Shown: positions 32,415-42,710 of the stretch, piece after piece
Position numbering within the stretch: position 1 is the first letter of the stretch
Layout of the letters: each line of letters opens with the position of its first letter
Assembly (NCBI GenBank): GCA_033064195.1
Contig: JARBJD010000248.1
Location: 1-64,000, forward strand
Reading direction: 5' to 3'
From: Blattamonas nauphoetae
Taxonomy: Eukaryota; Preaxostyla; Oxymonadida
DNA: 64,000 nt
Program-made: the position numbers and the translations under genes
Notes under the pieces: generated by a model
Databases searched by the model: none
What the model saw: only the letters and a program-made list of their open reading frames with translations
What the model was told of the DNA's origin: nothing

Positions 32415-34652
32415 GGGTAGTGCTACGCGCAGTCCGCGTTTTGACTAGGGGCAGTCCGTTTTTTTGTACTAGGGGCAGTCCGACTTTGCTAGGGGCAGTC
32501 CGCGTATTGCTAGAGGCAGTCCATCATTTTCTGGGTTATTATTGCAATTTTTCACTCTTTGATTTGAACTATGACCACAATTATACATATTTTAATTCAA
32601 ATTCAGTGAATATAGGAAGATTAGTGAATTGATGACTGTTCATGAGGGTATTTGTGTGATCTGTCCAATTGTGAGAGACGAGTCTTTTATACGATCAATC
32701 AAATCGAAATGACATTGATATAGAAGAGAAAGATGCGATGCAGAGACGGTGGACCATATTATGACCATTTCAATGTATGGTGAACATCTTTCTTACAGAC
32801 TCTGTTTCTTGAAATGAATGAAGGGAATCGTGAAAAAAAATTGCAAAAATCTTTCATTTCTCCATTTTCTCCTGATTTTGATGATTAGTTTTGATCTCGA
32901 TCCTCCTCTCTCTCGTCTCTCTCAGCCTCGTTCTTCTCGCGGCCTTCCATCAACTTCACCAATCCGGCAAGTTTAAACCGAAAGAAGGACTCGCAGAATC
33001 TGCAGTGTCCCGCTTTCTTTTATTCTCCCCATCTCCTTCTCTTCTTAGCTCGATCTTTTGGTGTCTCATCTGCTCTTCCCGATCTTCTCCCTCTCAATCG
33101 ACGATATTCGTGCCTCCAACACCCCACTCCCCCTCACTCCCTCCCTCTCTTCTTCCGCCTCTCGGAACCCGACCTCACCCTCCTCTTCCATCTTCACCGC
33201 CGACTCCATCCACCCAATCTCACCCTCCATCCATTCGTCCCTCTCACTTGTTTTCCTGTACCCATCCTTTTTTGGAAATGTTCTCCATTCCTGCTCGTCC
33301 TCTTCCTCGTCTCTGTTCTTTTTGTCCCTCTCCTACCTCTTCCCAATCTCCTCTAACTCCGACTCGTTCCTCTCTGCCGCTCCCATCTCACTCTGCAAGT
33401 TCCTTCTCAGAGACACCCAAATCCTCCATTGATTCCTCCCTCCACCCGCTCGACACAACAAGCAGCGGCAATGTATCTCCCTCACCTCCATCCTTCCGTC
33501 CCAAACCCGACCGTCCTCCCCGCTCTCCGCAGCTCTTCGCAAACAGCCCTCTTTCCTTCCTCCGCCTCACACCCCTCAAACACTGCGTCGTCGAACCCGC
33601 TCACAAACATCAACAGCGCTCACAAGCCCCATCGGCACCATTCCAACGCGTCTCCCGCCGCTCGGACCTCTCAGCAGACGTAGCAGACATCTCACCGAAG
33701 ACGACCACCCCGCAACCCGCCCTCTCAACTCCTCCTCTCGCCTGCCCACCCTCCTTCCTTGCTGTCCCACCAGCCGTTGCTGCGTGCGCACTGTCAACCA
33801 TGTCGTTGTCTCCCGATCGAGACCAGCAGTTCTCCAACAATCTGAGTGACCCACCCAAAAACTCAAGAATCAAAGAAAACAGGAAGAACGACAAAGAAAC
33901 AGAGCTAACAACGAAAACACAAAATACACCACAACCCTACACACCCCACTTTCAGTCACAGCACTCCCCCACATCATGTTCAGATCCGACGTCATCATCA
34001 CCAGCGCGACTGTCTCTTCCAACGACCCAGCCAGATGAGGCCATACCAAAGGCGACGCTCCTCTCCCTCCGCCTTCCTTTCTTCCACCTTCACTGGTCTT
34101 CGTCGCTTCTGCTGGCAGTACAAAGACACGCGGGAGTTGAGTTCCACTTCTGACATGATCAACATCTAAACAGCAAAGAGAATATAGGAACGAGAGTTTA
34201 TTCCAGATAAAAGGGTGAAAATTACGACGATGATGTGGAGATATGTGTGAGAGAGTGGTTGGTGATCCAAAACTTTTTGTGGTCAATCCTGGATTGAAAT
34301 GGATAAAATGTTGTTCATCATCTCTTTCTTGTGTTTCATCCTTCATCGTTGGTGCTATTCGGATAGTATTGACACTTTCTATCTCATATACTTGATTTTC
34401 GGTCAGATCAAACAAAATGACCTCTTTCTCGCTATCAATTTCCGAATCTGGTTGATTTCGCTGCTACTGACTTCGAAGATGTGTAATTGTGCTCATGGTG
34501 CAAATCAAAGAGTGAAAAATTGCAATAATAACCCAGAAAATGACCGACTGCCTCTAGCAAAGCTCGGACTGCCCCTAGCAAAGTCGGACTGCCCCTAGCA
34601 CAAAAAAACGGACTGCCCCTAGTCATTACGCGGACTGCGCGTAGCAACACCC
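32415..34652. mobile_element. Mutator-like (MULE-type) element with 9-bp target duplication
   Basis: The 2238-bp insertion begins GGGTAGTGCTACGCGCAGTCC and ends with its inverted partner (GGACTGCGCGTAGC...ACCC). The roughly 130-bp terminal inverted repeats contain four to five direct copies of GCTAGGGGCAGTCCG. The flanks carry GTGTTCATC at 32406-32414 and 34653-34661, a 9-bp duplication typical of Mutator elements. Reading through one copy of the duplication without the element rejoins the host TmcB-like frame exactly (AGLAVFI to VLANTHSN), confirming the boundaries. No transposase is recognised, so it is non-autonomous. Confidence 0.8.
32891..34153 (+). other. CT-rich 420-codon frame inside the Mutator-like element, doubtful gene
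   Basis: The frame starts with a hydrophobic stretch (ISILLSLVSLSLVLLAAFHQL) followed by about 350 Ser/Pro/Leu-rich residues with no domain. The strand is strongly pyrimidine-biased, so all three forward frames stay open for long distances. It could be a captured host fragment (Pack-MULE style) or simple biased sequence; I do not accept it as a gene on present evidence. Confidence 0.3.
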
Positions 34653-35402
34653 GTGTTCATCGTGCTGGCCAACACACACTCAAACGACCTGACCACTCTT
34701 CGCGAAGTGCTGCGGCTGGCTGAACACACTGGGCGCTCGTCGATGCTCGCTCTGGCGCTGTTTGCGAACGACGTCGTGTACGGCTTCACGTACGACACGC
34801 CGCCCGACGGAAAGGTGGCAGCGCTGATGAGGGCGCATGTGGTGCAGCAGAACTTGGTGAAGAGCGGGGCGTACATCACTTCGAATGTGACGCGGATTGC
34901 CGACCTGACGAGCTACATCGACCCGTGGGTGTCTCCGGACGTGGATGTGTACGACTTCACGATGGAGGACGTGGCGATCACAACAAACACGTCATTCCCT
35001 CGCGTCGACAGCCGCCCCACACAGCCGATGGTGACGTCGCAATCAAAACAGAGGACCACGCTCTCCGAAGCACTGATCTCGATTGCGCAGAAAGAGGCGG
35101 AGATGGGGAAGACAGTTCCTGTGCCGACTGACGAGCCGATCCCGGGCGGCAGCGGGAACTACACAAAAGTGGATTATGTGACATTCACGCGAGACATGGC
35201 GTATCTGGTGAACAACAGTCCGCAGGGCATCATGAACGCGCTGAAGCGGGCGATCTTCTCGTACATGGACGAGACGACGGACGAGGCCGACCTGATCCTC
35301 ACAGTGTATCTGTCTGTGTTGCTGGGGACGAGCATGCTTGTGGCGTCGTCGCTGGTGATTGTGTATGCAGTGATGACGACGAAGAGGAGGACGAAGAGAA
35401 TG
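34653..35402 (+). pseudogene. TmcB-like gene, piece 2
   Basis: Continues the membrane helix broken at 32414 (VFIVLANTHSNDLTTL), then an extracellular-type domain (HTGRSSMLALALFANDVVYGF, PRVDSRPTQPM) and another membrane helix (LILTVYLSVLLGTSMLVASSLVIVYAVM) with a basic end KRRTKRM. The next bases GTATGAATC look like an intron donor; the frame otherwise stops at once. Codon use and GC are high like the other pieces. Confidence 0.6.
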
Positions 35403-37188
35403 GTATGAATCAGACCGGATCAAACAAGATCACCAAATGAAGAATGGCTGAAATGATGCGTAAATGATAACTGATGCTTTAAGTCCAATTATCGTCGTTT
35501 GAGCCACAGAACTTCGACAGAAGCATTCTGAAGACGGGTTGTGATTCCGAGGCAGAGAGGAGAAGGGATGTCGGGGAAGATCCCTGGCTGTTCCTCATCG
35601 TCCACAAACAGTCGAGCTTCTCGAGTCGTCATGTTCACTCGAATCGCTGCTGTCTGCCCAACTCGATCGCATTTCTTGTTTGTTCCTTCTGGCTTGAAAT
35701 CTTTTCCAGCTTTGAACATCCCTCCCTTCCAAAGAGAGAAGTGGCCACCAATCCCACCGAAATAGGCTCCACAACTCTTTTGTGTGGCATTTTCAGGAAG
35801 AGGATGTCTGATGAAGCCAAGCACTGAAAAGATGAGAAGAGGGAAAAACACACTCACTCGCCAACTTGTGTAATTTCCTCTGATTTTGAGTTCCCACTCT
35901 CCTTCGTCGAACGGAACAGTGAATGATGTTCTCCATTCGTCGATCTTTTCGAGTTTGATGATCTGGGTGAGAGTGGTTGGAGTTAGTCTGTGAGCAGTTC
36001 TGTCGAGTGTTTGGAGAGAGTCGGTTCCAACCCACGCTGTTGGCATCGTCGCCTTCATCTGCTCCATCTTCTCCGCCATCTCTCTCTTCTCTCGCTCACT
36101 CTTCGCCTTCCCTTCTCGAGCCTCTCCAAGTTCTTTTACTGTCCTCTTCACTTCATCCGACAGCTTCTCCTTTTCTCTCTCTGCCTGTCCTTTCTGCTCC
36201 TCTGCTCTTCTCTTCGCTTCTTCTGCTTGTCTTGTTTTCTCTTCGGCAATTCTCTTTTCAACAGTCAACTCCTGCTGCAAATCTTTGATTCGCTTTTCGA
36301 GTTCATTCTTGTGTCTTGTCATTTCTGAAGATCGTCTTTCGAACTCCGCGTATGATTGTTCGAATGACGTGTTCTGCTCAGCCAGAAGTCTGTTCACTTC
36401 TTCCATAGATTTCAACTCGTTCGAATCGACAAGCACGAACGGGCCATCTTCAAAAGAATCCAACGAAAGCAAGCACTGCCCGATACAGACACGCATCGGC
36501 TTGGGAAGAGTAGGGGATGGTTTGAGAGTGGAGAGGGAGGAATGAAGCATGCGTCGATTGATAAGAGGGATGTCGTTCTTCAAACACTCGTTGAGAATTT
36601 GGAGGATCAATTGCATCAGTCGCTCCATTTTGCGCATGTTCCTTTCTTCCCGCACATCACAGTCTCGCATCACAATTGGAATGTTCTGCCAAACTCTTGA
36701 GTTCACCACAATTTCTGGTTGTGATAACCCTCTTTCCAATTCTTCAATACTTGTATCGATTGTCGCTTTTTTCTGAACCATTAGAAACAGAGTCCATTCA
36801 GGTAGAAACAAGGAAGATTCAGACCTTCAAACTTTGATTCGAGTCGAACTGGAGATCCTGAATTGATTAGAAAGAATGATGATGGAATATCAAAGAAGAG
36901 TGAGCAAGGATCAAGGAATCGACCATTACATACAAATTGTGGAGATGAAAACATCCTTAAAGAAGGTGATCAAACCACAATAAAATATTATGTCTCCTCA
37001 GAGTCTCTCTTCGAACCCAGAACTATTTTGATGTCCTTGCGATGTGGATGCGTCAATACTGTCTGACCTCGTTGAACCGGACAATTCTTAAACCCAGGAA
37101 CAGCACCAAAGTGCCTTTTTGGTGGATGCGTCTCCATGGTTGTCTGTTTTGGACACAATGTCCGTTTTTGTGGACGCATAGCTGAAAG
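35403..37188. other. Large intron or insertion carrying an opposite-strand SPRY-like gene
   Basis: A donor GTATGA at 35403 and an acceptor AAG at 37186-37188 would join TmcB pieces 2 and 3 in phase 0. At about 1.8 kb this intron would be far longer than any other here, and it contains a whole antisense gene. I found no clear terminal inverted repeats or target duplication. The right end holds three GTGGATGCGTC-like repeats (37036-37180), structure unexplained. Confidence 0.4.
35489..36857 (-). CDS. SPRY-like domain protein 2, nested within the TmcB-like gene
   Basis: Exons 36857-36825 (DLQFDSNQSLK), 36772-35866 and 35823-35489 with introns of 52 and 42 nt; a first exon with the ATG is not located. 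The N-terminal helical part (RVWQNIPIVMRDCDV, LINRRMLHSSLS) parallels SPRY-like protein 1. A long Glu/Lys/Arg coiled coil (about 36030-36330, EEKTRQAEEAKRRAEEQ) is much longer than in protein 1. The C-terminal SPRY-like domain has WVGTDSLQTLDRTAHRL, GFIRHPLPENATQKSCG, GIGGHFSLWKGGMF, GQTAAIRVNMTTREARL and GIFPDIPSPLCLGI. Splicing the 42-nt segment gives NYTMLGF at the domain joint, as expected for the family. Likely a protein-binding adaptor. Confidence 0.75.
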
Positions 37189-37227
37189 ATTTCTGACATT
37201 GATCAACACGCCTCACACTCAGCCATC

Positions 37228-38138
37228 ATGCCCTCGCTCTCCTTTCCTGCTCCGAACCATACCACATCGCAGGTCAACATCGGAGACGGGAAGAGCCCCG
37301 CGATTGGGATGAACGGCCCCTTCTCGTTTGGGCTTCAGCCGATGCGTTCCTCTCCGCAAAACCCTCAGGCACCCAACCTTTTCCTTCAATCGCAGGCCGA
37401 CCTCCCTCTCTCACACAGCATGTCGGTGGTTCAAATGCCGAGACAGAAGAACTCGATGTTGGGAGGGAGGCAGACACCGCTCAGCCACTGGTCGAGCATG
37501 AGTGTGCTGGGGATGGGTCAGGAGAAGATGAACGAGACAGCTCAGCTGAGGGCTGAAGCAAAGAAGAGAAAGGCGGAGGAGAAGAAGATGAAGGAGTTGG
37601 AAGATGAGAAGCAAAGAAAGGCAGAAGAGAAGGTGAAGGCGGAAGAAGAAGTTCGACGAAAGAAAGAAGAACAAGCTGCTCTGCTTTCGTCGGGCAAAGC
37701 GACTGAAGAGCAGAAGGGGTTCGTCCGAAATGTGGTTGAGGACGACAAGTGGGAGGAGAAGATGGAGATGGACGAGGCTCGTCTGCGTGACATGCACATG
37801 TACCTCCCCGACCCAGTGACGAAAGGGTTCATTCTTGTGATGGTGCTGGACCTCTCGCTGGGATTGTTGATGCTGACAGCACTGATTGTGGTTGCAGTTG
37901 TGATGGTGTTGAGCTTCAGGACGAGCGCAGTGAACCTCACGATGAGTGGGATGCGGTCGTCTGTGCTGGCTCTGAGCGAGTTCCTTCTCATCCGCTTTCT
38001 CTTCCCCCTCGCCAACGTCACACCGACCGACCCGAACAGCACTTTCGATCGCTCGACAAACCCGGTCTTCAAAGGATTCGAGCACACCTCGACCGACCGC
38101 GATCTGCTCTTCGCTCTCTTCGCCAACTCGTCGGACTT
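37228..38138 (+). pseudogene. TmcB-like gene, piece 3
   Basis: The frame encodes a Ser/Pro-rich linker, a charged helix (KKRKAEEKKMKELEDEKQRK), a conserved DMHMYLPDPVTKGF segment and a membrane helix (FILVMVLDLSLGLLMLTALIVVAVVMVL). It then runs to FANSSDF where foreign DNA begins. The frame is open upstream to 37189 (ISDIDQHASHSAI), compatible with an acceptor there. TTGATCAACA at about 37198-37207 sits before the ATG, so an independent start is also possible. Confidence 0.55.
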
Positions 38139-38458
38139 TTTACAGAAACCGCTGCTCCTCTCATGATGAGACGTGACTTGATCAATAATAAGTTAATTAA
38201 GGGGTTAGGCCTGAAAAGGAAGAACATGCAAATGAAATATTTCTCGGTCGTGAACCGAGAAACAAATCAAGAGTAAAGAGAGAAGTGTAGGAACTTGTAC
38301 GAGTTCTCTCTTTGAGTTCTTGAGGCTACCTCCTAATATTCCCAAGTGCCACCTCTCGGTGAGCACTTGGTTCTGGTCAAAGACCGGGAGCAGGAGCAAA
38401 GGAAAAGAAACTCCAATTCCCATTGGAGAAGAAAACCTGTGGGTGTGGCAGAGGTTGA

Positions 38459-38531
38459 TGAGAGGAGCAGCGGTTTCTGTAAAGGACCGCCCTTCCAGTA
38501 GGTCCATTACGAAACCGGCTGCTCCTCTCAT
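38459..38531. repeat. Perfect-looking hairpin at the junction of two element ends
   Basis: ATGAGAGGAGCAGC GGTTTC...GGACC on the left pairs with GGTCC...GAAACC GGCTGCTCCTCTCAT on the right around a 12-nt loop (GCCCTTCCAGTA), with few bulges. It is the head-to-head meeting of the A-type and B-type termini. Confidence 0.75.
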
Positions 38532-39480
38532 GATGAGACTTGAAAGGGACAAAAGGGGGAGTGAACAAAGAAGAAATACAAGCCTGAGGTATGAACTTGA
38601 TGCAAGAACGAAGGCAGGCCGTGACCAGCTAAAAGGCTGCTGCCACCAAACAGGGTTAAATTCAGAGAGCAAGACTGAATTAAGAGCTGTTCGAGGACCA
38701 GTCGGAGTGCTTTCTTGCTCTTGTCTTCTTCTCTCTCACTCATGCCCTCTTTAGCGCGGGGGAAACAGAGCCTCGATCCAAGAAATCGCGAGTCGTCATT
38801 TGGAGGAGGCCTGTCCACTCTCAGCTTCAGGAAAGGGGAACAGCTGAAGTTTCATCTGTGAGGGACTTCCGATCCCGTCAGATTTGTGAGAGTGGCGCTG
38901 AACATCGTTCTCAACAGCTCGACACGGTGAGGGACGTGGAGTGCAATCAGAGATCTCGATGTTGTTTCTCTCCCTGTTCTATGTCAATCAAGGCAGTTGA
39001 GTCAGACGAGAGCTTGTCTGACTCCAAACGCTCCTCCCAATCATCAATGTCTGGACTATTCTTCCCCTACATCGACAGGACCGAGAAGTCCGTTCGTTCC
39101 GTTCTGAATCCAGCACGAGCCCAGTTCTCTGTTGAAGTCCCGTTTTGCAGTACTGTGACACCCTCTTGTGAACCCGCTCGCATCCTCCTCCTTGCTGCAT
39201 AACCTCACGAGATGTTTCCTTGTCATTCAACTGAAGACACCTGTGTCCTTTGTGGAATCGATATCTTCCCTATTCTCCGAGTTGCCTCATCCGATGTCAT
39301 TACAGCCTCCTCGTCTGCTCAAACCCCCGATGGTTGGATGGTGGTCTCTCTTTCCAAAGCGATGTAGACCAAATTGAGCCACAATTTTGAGATGTGAAAC
39401 GTTCCCTCTCCCTGGCTTAGGTCATTGTGCTCAGACGTTTGACGGAGTTCGGGAGATAGTTGTCGGCACGTTTTGGAGTT

Positions 39481-42360
39481 TCAGACAGGATTGTTGGGAG
39501 AAACAAGACAGTATTGGAGGGTTGTCCTGAACGACGAAATTGTCGACTGATTCTGAACACGATTCAGCGATACTCTATCCTCTGCGAGGTTGAAAATGTT
39601 TAGCATGTCGCTGTTCTTCCTAATTGAAGTGCGATAACGAATGTGTTGAATGATGCCTGTCGAGAGGTGCAGTTGAGCGAGGTGCGGCAACAAAGGATCT
39701 AGTGATGGTCGATAGAGGTCATAGATAAATGTGGCTGGTCTCACATTCTCCACCTCATACCTCACCTCCTCCAAGATGTGCGTCTCACAAAGACGAACGA
39801 ATGTCGAAGTAGAGTGTAGTTGCGTCAAGAAGAGTTCAACAGTGTTGAAGGACGGATAACAAAATTCATTTCCAGTTCGAGCTCAGAACTGATCTCCATC
39901 TTGGTCTCTCTGAATCGCGGAGATATGGTCCTTCAATGCATTCTTGACTCGCAAAATCGCTTTGTTTGGATCGATGTGCCACTTATGGTGGACTCATGTA
40001 TCGATACCACTCTGACTGTACGTTGGTTTTATGGATTCAAAAATGAGTGAGTTCACTATTGCTTGATATTGTCTTTTGTAGTCAGGTTCTGACTTTCCCA
40101 GTTCGGCGGGACTGAATTCGATTCGATGTAATCCCAGGATTGTTCTGTGAATCAATTACTCGCGTCCTTTCCTTCACAATAACCGACCGTCCACTTCGTT
40201 GAGTGGATTGTATTGATTGATTTGTGAGGTTGAGCTCCTTTCGGTTGAATATCTCTTAAATCGGCCGATATTGGCGAGAAGAGAGTCCAGTCTTGTTTAA
40301 GTTGTCATAATCAACTGTGATTTGAATATATCTACACGGGGTGCAGTCGAGACGATGGAAGATACCCAGTCTGTGTTTCGGAGACATTTCCATGTCGTGG
40401 TAATGAAACAACACCCTGCGGAAGCAAAGAATTCCCATCTGTGAAGGAGAAGACTGAATCTTCTGGGTTAGTGCAATTGGAACCGCACATTTCGGATTGA
40501 GAGGATCCCCAATTCCCACCACGAGTGAATAATTGTGTGCTGTCGCTCTCCCACTTGTTATCATCAATGAATCAATGTCCAGCAATGCCGGTTACCTCAT
40601 TGAGATTCGATTCACGAGTTGTGCATTCGCTCCCGCTGATATGCCCCTCTTAGGAATCTGTGAAGACAGATGATGTGTTTGGACTCGATTGATTTAGTCG
40701 ACTGTGATTGACGGGACCTTGTGTCCATCGTGTAGAGGGAATCGACCGAATCGCGAATGAGGCCTACAGTCGACGGGGAGAAACTGGGTTGTTGGGAAGT
40801 CATGGATGAGCTGTCCTCTACTGACTGGAGAGATTCATGAAAAGACATCATCACCGTGATGGTGTTGTTGGAATACTCAGAGTGGTTAGTCTAGCAAGGG
40901 AGTTCATGCTTTGTGTGATCTCTCTCCTCTTCCCAAAGTTAGTAGATGCGTTTTGTCCACAAACAAAGACTATTCAGGCTTTTGAGGTCGATTTCTGTCA
41001 TCGCCATTTTGGTGAGGCTTCAATTCCTTGATTCATCGAATTGGGCGGGGGATATACGTGTCATAATTTTCCGACTTTCAGAAGAAGTTGTCCGATCGCG
41101 GCTCTTGCCAAGGATGAGGAAAACTGAATCTTTGCTTGTGCAGATGAGGAGGACTAAGTTTGAGTCGTACTCTGGCGAATATGGAGACGAAAGCCGCCTT
41201 TGTGATGAGCTTCACAAAGCTTGACACGGTGATAAAGGAGATTGGACTTCATTGCGGAGGTGGTTTCCGTTCTGTAATCTAACTGAGAGGCGGGTTGTGA
41301 ATGGGTGTCGAGAATAAGAGAGGATTATTTCAATCTATATCTCTCTCGTGCTGGAATTTCTGTGTGAATCATCAGGATTCGCCTCCTTTCTTTCTCCCTT
41401 CCCCAATCCTCACTTTAGGATTGTGTTTGTCGATTCAATTGATCGTACAGGATCGGTATCGAACATTCCCTCCTGTGGGCAAGAGACGCATCCCTATTGG
41501 TCGATGCGAGATTCTAAGGACCAACTCATGCGTCCTGGCAGTGAGGAAGAATGTACACAAAGTGTGTTGGAGCGAGAACAAGCCTTGTTGTGTGATTTTG
41601 TGTGGACAGACGAGATTAATGTGGAAATGTGTGGATATCACAACATTCGCACGCAGGATGGATGTGTTGTTATCCCTCTCCTACTCCTTCGTCTTTAACT
41701 TGAGTTCTACCCTTTCCAAAATCTTCTCCTTCAGCAACAACGTCTGCAGTCACTTCCTTCCGCAGCAATTCTACTGGGCCATCCCTTTCGGAGGCATTCG
41801 AATCTGCGAATAGGACGAGAGACAGATGTGTCATGATAGTTGAAGATTGGTGTTGGGAGTTGACAATCATCGCCTCGTTTCGACCGAAGCTGCGCAAAAT
41901 GACGAAGGAAGTGGCTAGGTTCGACCGACTTGAATGATTGCATGCCAGGTAGATGTATTCTGCAATAGAGTCCAAATGAGTATTCTTTGGCATAATATAT
42001 TCGATTTTCGATGGATATCAACTCGTGGTGCGATCGTGGTGTGAGATAATTTGGTGAAGGCGGTCGGGTTTCGATTTCGTTCGTAATTCACGAACAGTCC
42101 CTCTGAATCCAATAGGGACACGATTTGATCAATGTTGAATTGTAAACTTGGACCATTTGTTCTGGAAGACATTCGATATCGTTTGTCTTTCTTCCCGATT
42201 TGTAGTGGTTGATTCGAGCCGTATCAGGTTGATTTTGTTCCTCTTCATGAAAGGTTGTAAGAGTTTTGTCTTGCAAGCAGATTTTCGACGTTAAGACGCT
42301 CTGTGTCGCCTTCACCTTGAGTTTGGCCTGACTTTCCAAGTTGATTGACAAGGTCGGCAT
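39481..42360 (-). other. Possible fragmented multi-exon gene inside the composite element, unrecognised
   Basis: Minus-strand open segments at 42360-42088, 42172-41915, 41993-41670, 40854-40612, 40585-40256 and 39828-39481 have protein-like composition (for example FVNYERNRNPTAFTKLSHTTI and AHNYSLVVGIGDPLNPKCAVPIALTQ). They may be exons of the element's own protein. No transposase motif is recognised and no splice chain could be closed with confidence. Confidence 0.3.
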
Positions 42361-42710
42361 CTACGTGGGGGTGTGAATCCTGGATCCATGGGAGAACGTT
42401 CTGTCTACGTTTTTCCCCCTACATCCTATTCTGCTTCGCGAAGTGTCTGATACACTTACTCCGAAAGGAATTCGTCATCTTTATCTGGAGAGAGGGATGC
42501 CAGTTTTTGAGCATCTTGAATAGGATACGACCTAAGACGCAGAAAGTCACTTGATTGTTGTGAAGAGGTAATGTGGCTCGAATCTTTAACTTAAATTTGC
42601 ATAATGAATTGACCAGGCCTAACCCCTTAATTAACTTATTATTGATCAAGTCACGTCTCATCATGAGAGGAGCAGCCGGTTTCGTAATGGACCTACTGGA
42701 AGGGCGGTCC

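Larger units (their letters stand above)
38139..42710. mobile_element. Composite element with palindromic termini, family unknown
   Basis: Outer ends 38141-38213 and 42614-42686 form a nearly perfect inverted repeat of about 70 bp (core CTGCTCCTCTCATGATGAGA...GGGGTTAGGCCTG). Inside are two units. Unit A, 38139-38483, runs TTTACAGAAACC...GGTTTCTGTAAA. Unit B, 38484-42710, runs GGACCGCCCTTCC...GGAAGGGCGGTCC with 56-bp ends. The two units share their subterminal sequence and abut, creating a long palindrome at 38459-38531. The insertion interrupts the TmcB-like frame between SSDF and QRLHLRTHYG. No target duplication is obvious and no transposase is recognised. Confidence 0.55.

Noticed and set aside
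32430-32530. Short regularly spaced repeats that could suggest a CRISPR array
   Set aside because: Repeats with tiny spacers that recur inverted at 34540-34640; they are subrepeats of transposon ends in a eukaryotic genome.
32415-34652. Mutator-like insertion as a spliced intron (GTAGTG...GCGTAG)
   Set aside because: Splicing there shifts the host frame, while removal with one 9-bp duplication keeps it, so it is an insertion.
41435-41700. Plus-strand frame with FVWTDEINVEMCG resembling a Tc1-type DDE strand
   Set aside because: Only one short local resemblance, no second or third acidic motif in spacing.
38139-42710. Virus-like or Polinton origin of the composite element
   Set aside because: No capsid, polymerase, integrase or ATPase motif seen; ends and size fit an ordinary DNA transposon better.
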